Program-made: the position numbers and the translations under genes
Shown: piece after piece, positions 23,536 to 32,316 of the stretch
How the letters are laid out: the number at the start of each line of letters is the position of its first letter
Position numbering within the stretch: position 1 is the stretch's first letter
Notes under the pieces: generated by a model
Seen by the model: only the letters and a program-made list of their open reading frames with translations
Told to the model about the DNA's origin: nothing
The model's database searches: none
Source of the DNA: Kitasatospora sp. NBC_01250
Lineage (GTDB): Bacteria; Actinomycetota; Actinomycetes; Streptomycetales; Streptomycetaceae
Direction of reading: 5' to 3'
Assembly: GCF_036226465.1 (NCBI RefSeq)
Contig: NZ_CP108476.1
Coordinates: forward strand, 7,378,001 to 7,442,000
Length of the DNA: 64,000 bases

Positions 23536-25923
23536 TCACCCGCGGGGCAGCGGGAGGTCGGCGGGCACCAGGAGCTGGAGGTCCTCGGTGGAGGGGTCCG
23601 GCAGCTGGGCGACCCGCATCGCGTGCCGCTCGACCATGGTCTCGAAGACCTGCCGGGCGGTGCGTCCGTTGCCGAAGGACGGCCCGCGGTGCAGCGTGCC
23701 GAAGTGGTCGAGCAGCGCGCCGGCGGTCGCCTCGGCGAGCTCGTACTCGTGCTCCGCGCACTGGGTGCGGGCGATCTCCAGCAGTTCGGCGTCGGTGTAG
23801 TCGGGGAAGGTGATGGTGCGCGAGAACCGGGAGGAGACCCCGGGGTTGGAGCCCAGGAAGCGCTCCATCTCGGCGGTGTAGCCGGCCACGATCACCACCA
23901 CCGCGTCGCGGTGGTCCTCCATCAGCTTCACCAGGGTGTCGATCGCCTCCCGGCCGAAGTCGCGGGCGCCGTCCTCGGGGGAGAGCGTGTACGCCTCGTC
24001 GATGAACAGCACCCCGCCCCGGGCCTGTTCGAAGGCGGCCTGGGTGCGGATCGCGGTGGAGCCGATGTGCTCGCCCACCAGGTCCACCCGGGCCACCTCG
24101 ACCAGGTGCCCGCGCTGCAGCACCCCGAGCGAGGCCAGGATCTCGCCGTAGAGCCGGGCCACCGTGGTCTTGCCGGTCCCGGGGGAGCCGGTGAAGACCA
24201 GGTGCCGGCGGAGCGAGGGCGCCTTCAGTCCGGCCTGCTGGCGGCGGCGCCCCACCGAGATCAGGTCGATCAGGGTGCGCACCTCCTGCTTCACGGTGGC
24301 CAGCCCGATCAGCGCGTCCAGTTCGGCCAGCGCCTCGTCCGCGGGGCGGCAGTCCGGGATCGGCGCGATCTGGGGCGGGGCGACCAGCGCCGGACCCGCC
24401 GTCAGCTGCGCGGTGCGCGGCGCGGGGACGGTCTCGGCGGGGGCCTTGGCACTGGGCACGTCGTCCGAGGTGCAGGCCTCCACCACCGGGCCCGGCTCGG
24501 CGAACTCGAAGCCGGCCCGGCCGTTCTGCTCGGCCCGGCAGCGGGTCAGCACGGTGCGGCAGCCGTCGATCACATGGAAGCCGAAGCCCTTGCCCTGCAC
24601 CGCCCGGCAGTTCTCGAAACTGCCCCTGCCCTGCGCCGAGACGTAGACCGCCGCCTCCGCGCTGCCCCGCACCACGCAGTCGCGCAGCACCGGGTCGGCC
24701 CCCTTGGTGACGATCACCCCGGTGGCCACCTCGGCGATCTCGCACTCCGTCAGCAGACCGCCGCTGCCGTGGTCGCGGAACCACAGGCCGGTGCCCGCCT
24801 CGCGCACCCGGCAGCGCTCCAGCGCCACCGTGGCGCCGGAGCTGACCGAGATCGCGGAGCTGCGGATCCGGCTGAACGAGGTGTCGGTGACGGTTGCCCG
24901 GGAGTCGCGGTCGAGCACGAAGAGCGCGTCCGGCAGGTCGTGCAGGGTGCAGTCGGCCAGGGTGAGCTGGGCGCCGTCGCTGACCCAGATCGCCGGGTAG
25001 TCGCCGGTGCTGTCCTCGATCACGCAGCCGGTGGCCTCGGCCCTGGTGCCCGGGTCCCAGACCGAGAGCGCGCCGCGGCCGAACGCCCGCACCGTGCAGC
25101 GCTCGAGCGTCAGCGTGGAGTGGCCGCGCAGGTCGGCGGCGTTCTCCGGCAGCTCGTGCAGCCGGCACTCCACCAGGTGCAGCTCGGCCTCGGTGTCCAG
25201 GGTCAGGCCGTTGCCGGTCACCCGGTGCACCGCGCAGTCGGTCAGCCGGCCCACCGCCTTGGCCTCGGCCTGCACCCCGCTGCCGCGGATCTCGTACAGC
25301 TCGCAGCCGGTCAGCTCGGCCAGGCTGCCGGCGTCGGTGAGCAGCACCCCGGCGCCCGCCGCGTGGTGCAGCCGGCAGCGGTCCAGCCTGGCCTCGGCCC
25401 CCTCCAGCACCGCCAGGCCGGCCTGCCCGGCCGCGGCGACCTCGCACTCCTCGATCTGCGCGGTGGCCGCGCCGCGCAGCCGCAGGCCCAGTCCGGCGGG
25501 GTTGCTGACGGTGCATCCGGTCAGCCGGGCGGTGGCCCGCTCGGTCACCTCGATGCCGACCGCGGAGTGGGTGTCCACCCGGCAGCCGATCAGCGTGGCC
25601 GCCGCCTCGGGGCCGGTGACCAGCACGGCGGCGGCGGAGCTGTCGAAGCCCTCGACGACCAGGTCGCGCACGGTGGCGGCGGCGGTGATGGTGAGCGCCA
25701 CGCCCGAGGACGGGTCGATCCGCACCGTGCCGGGGCCCTCGGCGGGCACCACCGTGACCGCCTTGTCGAGCAGCACGTTCTCCCGGAAGACGCCGGGCCG
25801 CACGGTGACGGTGTCGCCGGGCTCGGCGGCGGCCAGCGCCTCGGCCAGCGTCTGGTACTCCCCGGCACGGCGCCGCCAGCGCGAGCCGCTGTCCTGCGTG
25901 ACCCGGACCCTGTGCTCAGTCAT
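23536..25923 (-). CDS. Right-handed beta-helix protein fused to a CbxX/EccA-type AAA ATPase
   Basis: 795 residues from the ATG at 25923, which has GGAG about 5 bases upstream. Residues about 15-480 are a long run of parallel beta-helix coils (repeated patterns such as ATLIGCRV, ARLTGCTV, AQIEECEV, ARLDRCRLHH, each about 23 residues apart, often with Cys at the turn). Residues about 520-790 form a CbxX/CfxQ-type AAA domain with Walker A GSPGTGKTT, Walker B GVLFIDEAYTL, sensor VVIVAGY and arginine finger region SRFSRTI. No signal peptide is seen, so both parts are cytoplasmic. CbxX-like AAA domains occur in Rubisco activases and ESX EccA; the substrate here is unknown. Confidence 0.85.
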   Translation of the reverse strand: MTEHRVRVTQDSGSRWRRRAGEYQTLAEALAAAEPGDTVTVRPGVFRENVLLDKAVTVVPAEGPGTVRIDPSSGVALTITAAATVRDLVVEGFDSSAAAVLVTGPEAAATLIGCRVDTHSAVGIEVTERATARLTGCTVSNPAGLGLRLRGAATAQIEECEVAAAGQAGLAVLEGAEARLDRCRLHHAAGAGVLLTDAGSLAELTGCELYEIRGSGVQAEAKAVGRLTDCAVHRVTGNGLTLDTEAELHLVECRLHELPENAADLRGHSTLTLERCTVRAFGRGALSVWDPGTRAEATGCVIEDSTGDYPAIWVSDGAQLTLADCTLHDLPDALFVLDRDSRATVTDTSFSRIRSSAISVSSGATVALERCRVREAGTGLWFRDHGSGGLLTECEIAEVATGVIVTKGADPVLRDCVVRGSAEAAVYVSAQGRGSFENCRAVQGKGFGFHVIDGCRTVLTRCRAEQNGRAGFEFAEPGPVVEACTSDDVPSAKAPAETVPAPRTAQLTAGPALVAPPQIAPIPDCRPADEALAELDALIGLATVKQEVRTLIDLISVGRRRQQAGLKAPSLRRHLVFTGSPGTGKTTVARLYGEILASLGVLQRGHLVEVARVDLVGEHIGSTAIRTQAAFEQARGGVLFIDEAYTLSPEDGARDFGREAIDTLVKLMEDHRDAVVVIVAGYTAEMERFLGSNPGVSSRFSRTITFPDYTDAELLEIARTQCAEHEYELAEATAGALLDHFGTLHRGPSFGNGRTARQVFETMVERHAMRVAQLPDPSTEDLQLLVPADLPLPRG

Positions 25924-26046
25924 GACGCTCCGTCGTCCGCCTTCCGCTGGTCGTGCTGTGCCGCCGGTCGCCCGCGCCGGGGCTCGTCCGAGCCGTCCGG
26001 TGCACCGTTGCCACACCGTAGCGCGTCCCGGGTGGCCTCGATCGCG

Positions 26047-26904
26047 TCAAGCGGCCGGCAGCCGTTCGCCACGGGCCAGCACGGTCACCTCGTCGCCCAG
26101 GCGCACCGTGCCCAGTTCGGGGCCGCTCAGCTGCTCGGGGCGTTCGGGAACCAGGTTGACGCCGAAGACGGATTTCTTCTCGAAACGTCGGCGCTTGGCC
26201 AGGGTGCGCAGCGGCTCGGCCCCCGCCCGCTCGCCGCTCTCCTGGTCGGTGGTGGTCACCACGCAGCGACCGCAGAGCTTGACCGCCCGGAAGGTCACCT
26301 CGCCGACCCTGACGCGTCGCCAGTGGTCCTCCTCCCAGGCCTCGGTGCCCTCGATCACCAGGTTGGGCCGGAACCGCTCCATCGGGACGGCGGGCGAACC
26401 GCCCGCCACCAGCCACTCGCCGAGCGCGGCCAGCGAGGCGGTGGTGACGGCCATGCTCACGGTCTCACCGGGGTTGCCGAAGCCGGGCACGATCGCGCGG
26501 GCCCGCGGGTCCGCCAGGTGCAGCAGCCGGATCTCGCCCAACGGGTGCGGACCGAGCCGTTCGGCGAGCCAGAGATGCGCCTTCGGATCGGCCTCCAGGG
26601 CGGCGAACCGGGTGCCGAACACGTCGGCCTCGGTGGGCCGGGCGCCCTCGGCGGCTCGGGGCACGGGTATCCGCAGCCGGTCGCCCTCGGGGGAGGTGAG
26701 CCACAGCGTGCCGTCCTCCTGCGGTTCCGCCCGGTAGCCGGCGAGTTGCGGAAGGTCCCGCTGGGTGACGGCCAGGCCGCTGGGGCGGGCCAGCATCCAC
26801 CGCCGGTCCCCGCGCAGTCCCCACGGCTCCACCACGGCGTGCTCCAGGCTCTGCCGGTGGAACGACTTCACGGGGTAGCGGTGCAGGCCGGTGAGGAGTG
26901 GCAT
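26047..26904 (-). CDS. MOSC domain protein with MOSC N-terminal beta-barrel
   Basis: 285 residues. The N-terminal beta-barrel part starts TGLHRYPVKSFHRQSLEHAVVEPWGLRGDRRWML, and the MOSC domain has RFRPNLVIEG and KLCGRCVVTTTD, where the Cys is the position thought to handle sulfur or molybdenum cofactor. Related proteins reduce N-hydroxylated compounds with molybdenum cofactor. The ATG 26904 lies 6 bases after CAGGAT on the minus strand (26916-26911), a leaderless arrangement; an upstream start would overlap that box. Confidence 0.88.
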   Translation of the reverse strand: MPLLTGLHRYPVKSFHRQSLEHAVVEPWGLRGDRRWMLARPSGLAVTQRDLPQLAGYRAEPQEDGTLWLTSPEGDRLRIPVPRAAEGARPTEADVFGTRFAALEADPKAHLWLAERLGPHPLGEIRLLHLADPRARAIVPGFGNPGETVSMAVTTASLAALGEWLVAGGSPAVPMERFRPNLVIEGTEAWEEDHWRRVRVGEVTFRAVKLCGRCVVTTTDQESGERAGAEPLRTLAKRRRFEKKSVFGVNLVPERPEQLSGPELGTVRLGDEVTVLARGERLPAA

Positions 26905-26982
26905 ATGACCATCCTGCCAGGTCGCGAGGCCTGCGACGGCCACGGGGCGGGCCGTCGGCGGTCGCCCCTGGGCGGATGCGCG

Positions 26983-27025
26983 CGGGCCGCCGGGTCCGCC
27001 GTCGAACGGCGGTCCCAGCGGCCCG
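26983..27025 (-). terminator. Long hairpin terminator of the DUF6643 gene
   Basis: The arms CGGGCCGC/GCGGCCCG enclose GGG/CCC and CCGCCGT/ACGGCGG with single mismatches and a 3-base loop. It directly follows the DUF6643 stop codon on the minus strand. Confidence 0.75.
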
Positions 27026-27081
27026 TGGATGACCGATCCCCCTCGGTTGTCGCCCGGTCGGGACGACCGGCCTGCCTTCGG

Positions 27082-27756
27082 TCAGAAGGCCTGCCCCTGG
27101 CCCGGCTGCGGCGGCTGCGGTGCCTGGCCGAACTGGGACTGGCCGAACTGCGACTGGCCCATCGGCTGCTGGCCGAACTGCGGCTGACCGAAGGGCTGCT
27201 GACCCATCGGCTGCTGGCCCGCATAGCCCTGCGGCTGCTGCTGGCCGGGCTGCGGCGCTCCCGTGAACTGCTGCCCGGGGAACTGCTGCCCGGGCTGCTG
27301 GAAGAACTGCTGGGGCGGCATCGGCCGCATCGGGGCGCCCGGCGCGGGTGCCATCGGTCCGGTCGGCCGGAAGGCGCCGGGCTGCTGGTCCCAGGCCTGC
27401 GGCGCGGACGGCTGCGGGTAGCCCGGCTGCATCGGCCCGGGTACCCGAGGACCGGGCACGTACGGCTGGCCGCCGGGACCGGGAACCGGTTGCACGTTCT
27501 GGTAGCCGGGGCCGGAACTCGGGCCGGGGCCCAGTGCCAGGCGGGCCGGCGGCAGGGCCGGGAGCAGGCTGGTCGACTCCATCGCCGAACCGTAGCCGGG
27601 CACCGGGGTGGGGGCCGGCGGGAGCGCGGCCGGCACGTTGATCGGCGCGATCTGGGGGACTCCACGTTCTGCGACCAAGCTGTCGTAGATGGGCGTGCCC
27701 GACGAGAAGGACGGAGGGTAGTAGCCGACTCCGTCGTAGGAGCGGGGCGAGGTCAT
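27082..27756 (-). CDS. Pro/Gln/Gly-rich DUF6643 family protein
   Basis: 224 residues. The N-terminus (MTSPRSYDGVGYYPPSFSSGTPIYDSLVAERGVPQIAPINVP) matches the conserved block of DUF6643, a Streptomyces-specific family. The rest is low-complexity, with repeated GQQPMGQ, QFGQSQFGQ and PGQQFPGQQF units in the last 80 residues, and is probably disordered. TACGGT on the minus strand (27769-27764) ends 7 bases before the ATG, suggesting leaderless expression. The role is unknown. Confidence 0.8.
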   Translation of the reverse strand: MTSPRSYDGVGYYPPSFSSGTPIYDSLVAERGVPQIAPINVPAALPPAPTPVPGYGSAMESTSLLPALPPARLALGPGPSSGPGYQNVQPVPGPGGQPYVPGPRVPGPMQPGYPQPSAPQAWDQQPGAFRPTGPMAPAPGAPMRPMPPQQFFQQPGQQFPGQQFTGAPQPGQQQPQGYAGQQPMGQQPFGQPQFGQQPMGQSQFGQSQFGQAPQPPQPGQGQAF

Positions 27757-27763
27757 GGGGCAT

Positions 27764-27769
27764 ACCGTA
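27764..27769 (-). promoter_or_regulatory. Leaderless -10 box of the DUF6643 gene
   Basis: TACGGT on the minus strand, 7 bases before the ATG at 27756. Confidence 0.45.
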
Positions 27770-27910
27770 AGCCCAGAATGCGCCCCTGAGGAGCCTGGGA
27801 GGGGTGGCAGTTCGAGTGTTTACGCAACCTTCGCCAACGCAAAGCGGATGAATGGTCAGACTTCGGACATTCTGCCGACACATTCCGGTCAATCTTGCTC
27901 ATCGTCGACG

Positions 27911-27939
27911 CGTGAGCCTCCCGGATCGGGGGGCTCACG
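27911..27939 (-). terminator. Hairpin terminator of mscL
   Basis: CGTGAGCCTCCC pairs with GGGGGGCTCACG (one T-G pair) around a 5-base loop, 47 bases beyond the mscL stop codon. Confidence 0.75.
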
Positions 27940-27985
27940 CCGGCGCACCCGCAGGCCCGCGCCACGCGGCCGAACTGGCGTCTGA

Positions 27986-28429
27986 TCAGCCGCGCTGCAT
28001 CGCCTGGGCCGGGAACCCGGGCAGCTCGGCCACCTCGGCGGTGCAGAAGGCGCAGCGCACGGCCGCGGCCGGAATCCGGCTCAGGCACTGCGGGCAGTCC
28101 ACCTTGGCCGGTTCGGCCGCCTTCGGCTTCTCCAGCCGTGCCTGCAGGCGCCCGACCGGCACCACCACGGCGACGTAGATCACCGCGCTGACCAGCACAA
28201 AGCTGATCAGCGCGTTCAGGAAGGCGCCGTAGGGGAAGGTGGTGGCGCCGATCGTGAAGCTCTGCTTGCTGAAGTCCCCGACCGCACCGGCCGCGACCCC
28301 GATCAGCGGGGTCAGGAACGCCGTGACGAAGCCGGTGACGACGGCGGTGAAGGCCGCGCCGATGACGATGCCGACGGCCAGGTCGACCACGTTTCCACGC
28401 AGCAGAAAGCTGCGGAAGCCCTTGAACAC
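27986..28429 (-). CDS. mscL: Large-conductance mechanosensitive channel with C-terminal zinc ribbon
   Basis: 147 residues. The MscL core is clear: FKGFRSFLLRGNVVDLAVGIVIGAAFTAVVTGFV as the N-terminal and first transmembrane helix, and FLNALISFVLVSAVIYVAVVVPV as the second. After the cytoplasmic helix there is an additional CPQC-x10-CAFC cluster (residues about 112-129), which would form a zinc ribbon, not present in E. coli MscL. The protein opens under membrane tension to release solutes during osmotic downshock. Confidence 0.93.
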   Translation of the reverse strand: MFKGFRSFLLRGNVVDLAVGIVIGAAFTAVVTGFVTAFLTPLIGVAAGAVGDFSKQSFTIGATTFPYGAFLNALISFVLVSAVIYVAVVVPVGRLQARLEKPKAAEPAKVDCPQCLSRIPAAAVRCAFCTAEVAELPGFPAQAMQRG

Positions 28430-28687
28430 GGCTCTGACTCCAGGGGGTTCACGCGGGGCGACGGCCGGCCCCGCTCACGGCGCCATCCTGTCCGGGCGCG
28501 GGCGCCGCGGTCCAACCGCATTCACCCGCTCTGCCTAACGGGTGCACAGAATTGACGGTTCATCAGATGTGACGTGCACGCACCGGCCGGGTGGCTGCGC
28601 CGGAGGTGCTGCACGCCCCCTGTGCGGCGGCCGCCGGCGGGCGCATACTGGCCCGGCGTGGTCCGCGCCGTACGAGGGGGACGAGAC

Positions 28688-29467
28688 ATGCCGATCGTCG
28701 TCGTGCTGGTCGTCGTGTTGCTGCTCTGGCTGGTCACCAGTGTCCGGGTGGTCCAGCAGTACGAGCGCGGGGTGGTGTTCCGGCTCGGGCGGGTGCGCAG
28801 CGCCGTGCGGGAGCCGGGGCTCGCGCTGCTGTTGCCGGTGGTGGACCGGATGCGCAAGGTCAACGTGCAGGTGGTGACCATGCCGGTGCCGGCCCAGGAG
28901 GGGATCACCAAGGACAACGTCACCGTGCGGGTGGACGCGGTGCTCTACTTCCGGGTGGTCGAGCCGGTGCGGGCCACCGTGGACGTGCAGAACTACTCCT
29001 TCGCGATGCTCCAGGTCGCGCAGACCTCGCTGCGCTCGATCATCGGCAAGAGCGAGCTGGACGATCTGCTCACCGGGCGCGAACAGCTCCACCGCGGGCT
29101 GGAGTTGATGCTGGAGAGCCCGGCGGTCGGCTGGGGCGTGCACATCGACCGGGTGGAGATCAAGGACGTCGCGCTGCCCGACTCGATGAAGCGCTCGATG
29201 GCCCGGCAGGCCGAGGCCGACCGCGAGCGGCGGGCCCGGATCATCACCGCGGACGGCGAGTTCCAGGCCGCCGCCAAGCTCGCCGAGGCGGCGGACCGGA
29301 TGGCCGAGACGCCGGCCGCGATGCAGTTGCGCCTGCTGCAGACCGTGGTGGAGGTGGCGGCGGAGAAGAACTCCACGCTGGTGCTGCCGTTTCCGGTCGA
29401 GCTGCTGCGCTTCTTCGAGTCCGCGGCGGACGCGGCGAAGGCCCGCCCGGAAGCCCGCCCGGAGTAG
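28688..29467 (+). CDS. SPFH/band 7 (stomatin-like) membrane protein
   Basis: 259 residues. One N-terminal transmembrane helix (PIVVVLVVVLLLWLVTSV) is followed by the band 7 domain: QQYERGVVFRLGRVR, GLALLLPVVDRMRKV, MPVPAQEGITKDNVTVRVDAVLYFRV, and the helical tail with MKRSMARQAEADRERRARIITADGEFQAA. These match the slipin/stomatin group, which oligomerises on the membrane and organises microdomains. The usual NfeD partner gene is not adjacent. The ATG 28688 is preferred because the helix begins there. Confidence 0.9.
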   Translation: MPIVVVLVVVLLLWLVTSVRVVQQYERGVVFRLGRVRSAVREPGLALLLPVVDRMRKVNVQVVTMPVPAQEGITKDNVTVRVDAVLYFRVVEPVRATVDVQNYSFAMLQVAQTSLRSIIGKSELDDLLTGREQLHRGLELMLESPAVGWGVHIDRVEIKDVALPDSMKRSMARQAEADRERRARIITADGEFQAAAKLAEAADRMAETPAAMQLRLLQTVVEVAAEKNSTLVLPFPVELLRFFESAADAAKARPEARPE

Positions 29468-29542
29468 CCGGAACCGCCCGATCGGGGGAACTGCGGCGTT
29501 CCAACTGGCTTGGCCCGGTGCCGAGCTGGCACGGTGGCGGGC

Positions 29543-30214
29543 ATGAAGCCCGTCACCCGTACCCTCGTCCTGCTGGTCTCCGTCGCCTGTGCGCTCGGCG
29601 GCACCGCGCCGAGCGGCTCCGCCGCGACCCGCACGAGCCGCGCGAACGAGCCGTATGTGAGCCTGCGCCACCCGCAGGAGGTGCACGGGACCAAGGGCCG
29701 CGAGGTGCTGGAGGTCTTCTGGTACGGCTGCCAGCACTCCCAGCTGCTCGAAGCGCCGCTGGAGGAGTGGGCGGCCCGGCAGCCCGCCGACGTGGTGCTG
29801 CGCCGGCTGCCCGCCGTGTGGCCCGGCACCTCGGACCAGACGGTCGAACGCGCGCACGCCCGGCTCTACTACACGCTGGACCAGCTCGGCGAGGTCGACC
29901 GCCTGCAGCGGGCCGTCTTCCACGCCGTGCGCGATCAGGACCGCGATCTGACCAGTGAGGAGACGGCCGCCGACTGGGCCGAGACGCAGGGCGTGGACCG
30001 CGCGCGGTTCACCCGGGCCTACGAGTCCGAGCAGGTGCGCGGCGAGGTCGACCAGGCGCCCCGCGACCTGGCCCGGTACGAGGTCGACGAGCTGCCCAGC
30101 GTGGTGGTCCAGGGACGCTACCGGACCTCGCCGACCAAGGCCGGCGGCGTGGACGCGATCCCGGGGGCGCTGGACCGGATGCTCGGCCAGGTGCGCTCCG
30201 CCCGTACCGCCTGA
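29543..30214 (+). CDS. Secreted DsbA-like thioredoxin-fold protein with a CxxS active site
   Basis: 223 residues. A Sec signal peptide (VTRTLVLLVSVACALGGTAPSGSAA) precedes a DsbA-type fold. The active-site segment reads VFWYGCQHSQLLEAPLEEW, so the first Cys is kept and the second (resolving) Cys is Ser. The cis-Pro segment is DELPSVVVQGRY, as in DsbA. It should act as a monothiol, for example an isomerase or a mixed-disulfide trap, rather than an oxidase (inference). It follows the stomatin-like gene by 75 bases. Confidence 0.8.
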   Translation: MKPVTRTLVLLVSVACALGGTAPSGSAATRTSRANEPYVSLRHPQEVHGTKGREVLEVFWYGCQHSQLLEAPLEEWAARQPADVVLRRLPAVWPGTSDQTVERAHARLYYTLDQLGEVDRLQRAVFHAVRDQDRDLTSEETAADWAETQGVDRARFTRAYESEQVRGEVDQAPRDLARYEVDELPSVVVQGRYRTSPTKAGGVDAIPGALDRMLGQVRSARTA

Positions 30215-30235
30215 CCCGAGCCGCCCGACCCCCCG

Positions 30236-31429
30236 TCAGTACGTCCGGCCCTTCCAGGCCGCGCCCCGGCCGCGGTAGTGCTGCACCGCCGAGTCCACGG
30301 TCATCAGCAGGTAGAGCAGAGCGGTGAACGGCAGCAGCAGCGCGGCCGGGGCCGGGCGGTCGTAGTAGCGGATCATCGGCAGGTAGGTCGCCGTCAGCAG
30401 GGCCCAGGCCGCGGCGCCGGTGGCCACCAGCCCCCAGTGGCCGGTCAGCAGCCCGGCCACCGTCGCGACCGGGGGCAGCAGGTAGACCAGCCCCAGCCCG
30501 AGCACCGTTCCGAGCAGCAGCGGCGGCGAGTGCCGCAGCTGGGCGTAGGCACTGCGCGAGACCATCCGCCACAGCGGGCCGAGCCCGGGGTAGGGGCGCA
30601 CGCTCAGCACCCGCAGCTCCTCGGGACGCTCGGCCAGCCCGAGCCAGGTCCGGCCGCCGCTGCGCTTGACGGCCCGGGCCAGCGAGACGTCGTCGATCAC
30701 CGCGCCCCGGATCGCGGCCACCCCGCCCGCCCGCTCCAGCGCCTCGCGCCGCACCAGCGAGCAGCCGCCGGCAGCCGCGGCCGTGCGGGCGCCGGGGCGG
30801 TTGCTCCAGCGGAACGGGTAGAGCTGGGCGAAGAAGTAGACGAAGGCCGGCACGATCAGCCGCTCCCAGCGGGTCTCGGTGCGCAGCCGGGCCATCTGCG
30901 AGACCAGGTCGAGCCGCCCGGCCTGGGCACCGGCGACCAGTGCCGCCAGGGTCCCCGGGCCGTGCGCGATGTCGGCGTCGGTGAGCAGCAGCCACTCGAC
31001 CCCGCCCGCCAGCTCCACCCCGTGCCGCACCGCCCAGAGCTTCCCGGTCCAGCCGGCCGGCAGCGCGGGCGGGGTGGTCACGGTGAGCGGCAGACCCTCC
31101 GGGCACTGGTCGGCCAGGGCCCGGGCGACCTGTGCGGTGCCGTCAGAGCTGTGGTCGTCCACCAGGATCACCCGGGCCCGCCCCGGGTACTTCTGGGCCA
31201 GCAGCCCCGGCAGGCTCGACGGCAGCACCGCGGCCTCGTCCCGGGCCGGCACCACGACCGCGACCGCGGGCCAGAGCACCGGCTCGGGCCGGTGCGGCGG
31301 CATCCGCAGGTCGGTGCGCCAGAAGAAACCCTGGCAGCAGGCCAGCCAGAGCCAGCAGAGCAGCGACAGTCCGGTCACACCGGTCACCCACGGCAGCAGC
31401 GTCACGGTGGCAGTCTGCCGCAGCGGCAT
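30236..31429 (-). CDS. Family 2 glycosyltransferase, HpnB-like
   Basis: 397 residues. An N-terminal helix is followed by the GT2 domain with VVVPARDEAAVLPSSLPGLL, ILVDDHSSDGTA, GWTGKLWAVRHGVE, LLLTDADIAHGPG (DxD-like) and VIDDVSLARAVKRSGGRTWLG; three or four helices follow near the end. The order and wording fit the hopene-associated HpnB group, but no hopanoid gene is nearby, so the substrate remains open. The ATG 31429 starts just before the first helix; an upstream start is possible but overlaps the racemase promoter. Confidence 0.8.
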   Translation of the reverse strand: MPLRQTATVTLLPWVTGVTGLSLLCWLWLACCQGFFWRTDLRMPPHRPEPVLWPAVAVVVPARDEAAVLPSSLPGLLAQKYPGRARVILVDDHSSDGTAQVARALADQCPEGLPLTVTTPPALPAGWTGKLWAVRHGVELAGGVEWLLLTDADIAHGPGTLAALVAGAQAGRLDLVSQMARLRTETRWERLIVPAFVYFFAQLYPFRWSNRPGARTAAAAGGCSLVRREALERAGGVAAIRGAVIDDVSLARAVKRSGGRTWLGLAERPEELRVLSVRPYPGLGPLWRMVSRSAYAQLRHSPPLLLGTVLGLGLVYLLPPVATVAGLLTGHWGLVATGAAAWALLTATYLPMIRYYDRPAPAALLLPFTALLYLLMTVDSAVQHYRGRGAAWKGRTY

Positions 31430-31459
31430 CGCTTCAGGCGGCCGCCCGGCCGGATCCGC

Positions 31460-31465
31460 TAGGGT
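31460..31465 (+). promoter_or_regulatory. -10 box TAGGGT of the racemase gene
   Basis: TAGGGT ends 8 bases before GTG 31474. No ribosome site is visible. AGGGT-cgt-ACCCT around it is a short dyad. Confidence 0.4.
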
Positions 31466-31473
31466 CGTACCCT

Positions 31474-32268
31474 GTGAAGATCGCACTGATGGACTCCGGA
31501 ATTGGATTGCTTCCGGCCGCGGCCGCTCTGCGGAACCTGCGCCCGGACGTCGATCTCGTCCTTTCCAGCGACCCCGAGAGCATGCCCTGGGGACTGCGTG
31601 CCACCGAGGACCTCGTCGAGCACGCGCTGGGCTGCGCCCGGGCGGCGGCCGCGCAGCGTCCGGACGCGCTGGTGGTGGCCTGCAACACCGCCACCGTGCA
31701 CGCGCTGGCCGCGATCCGTGCCGAGTTGGAGCCCGAGCTGCCGGTGATCGGCACCGTGCCGGCGATCAAGCCGGCCGCCCGCGGCGGCGGCCCGGTGGCG
31801 ATCTGGGCCACCCCGGCCACCACCGGCAGCCCCTACCAGCGCGCGCTGATCGCGGACTTCGCGGGTGACGCGCAGGTGACCGAAGTCCCGTGCCCCGGAC
31901 TGGCCGACGCGGTGGAGCACGCCGACGAGGCGGGCCGGGCGGCGGCGATCGAGGCCGCCGCCGCGCTCACCCCGCCGGGCACGGTGGCCGTGGTGCTCGG
32001 CTGCACGCACTACGAGCTGGTCGCCGAGTCGATCCGCACGGCGCTGGCGCCGACCGCGCACCCGGAGCTGGTGCTGCACGGCTCCGCCGACGCGGTGGTC
32101 GCCCAGGTGCTGCGCCGGCTGCCCGCCGAGGCCCTGGCCCGCCGGGGGAGCGGCACCCTGACGGTGCTGCACGCCGGCCGGCCGCACCCGCTGCCCGCGG
32201 CGGCGGCCTGCTACCCGCAGGGGCGGGCGCTCGGCCAGCCGCAGAGCGTGGCGGCCGGCGCGCACTGA
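31474..32268 (+). CDS. Aspartate/glutamate racemase family protein
   Basis: 264 residues. The two catalytic Cys motifs are present: VVACNTATVHALAAIR (first Cys) and VVLGCTHYELVAESI (second Cys), and the N-terminus IALMDSGIGLLPAAAALR matches the Asp/Ser motif of glutamate racemase. It is close to MurI in layout, but an Ala or Leu replaces one Gly of the canonical DSGVGG, and the main murI cannot be excluded elsewhere. It may supply D-glutamate for peptidoglycan. Confidence 0.75.
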   Translation: MKIALMDSGIGLLPAAAALRNLRPDVDLVLSSDPESMPWGLRATEDLVEHALGCARAAAAQRPDALVVACNTATVHALAAIRAELEPELPVIGTVPAIKPAARGGGPVAIWATPATTGSPYQRALIADFAGDAQVTEVPCPGLADAVEHADEAGRAAAIEAAAALTPPGTVAVVLGCTHYELVAESIRTALAPTAHPELVLHGSADAVVAQVLRRLPAEALARRGSGTLTVLHAGRPHPLPAAAACYPQGRALGQPQSVAAGAH

Positions 32269-32278
32269 CGCGACGGAC

Positions 32279-32313
32279 CCGGGCGGCGCGCGTCGATGAC
32301 GTGCGCCGCCCGG
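32279..32313. terminator. Bidirectional hairpin between racemase and deacetylase genes
   Basis: CCGGGCGGCGC (32279-32289) pairs perfectly with GCGCCGCCCGG (32303-32313). It lies between two convergent genes. Confidence 0.75.
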
Positions 32314-32316
32314 CGG

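Noticed and set aside
22732..27789. Plus-strand open frame of about 1685 codons
   Set aside because: It is antisense to the DeoR, beta-helix/AAA, MOSC and DUF6643 genes and shows no domain.
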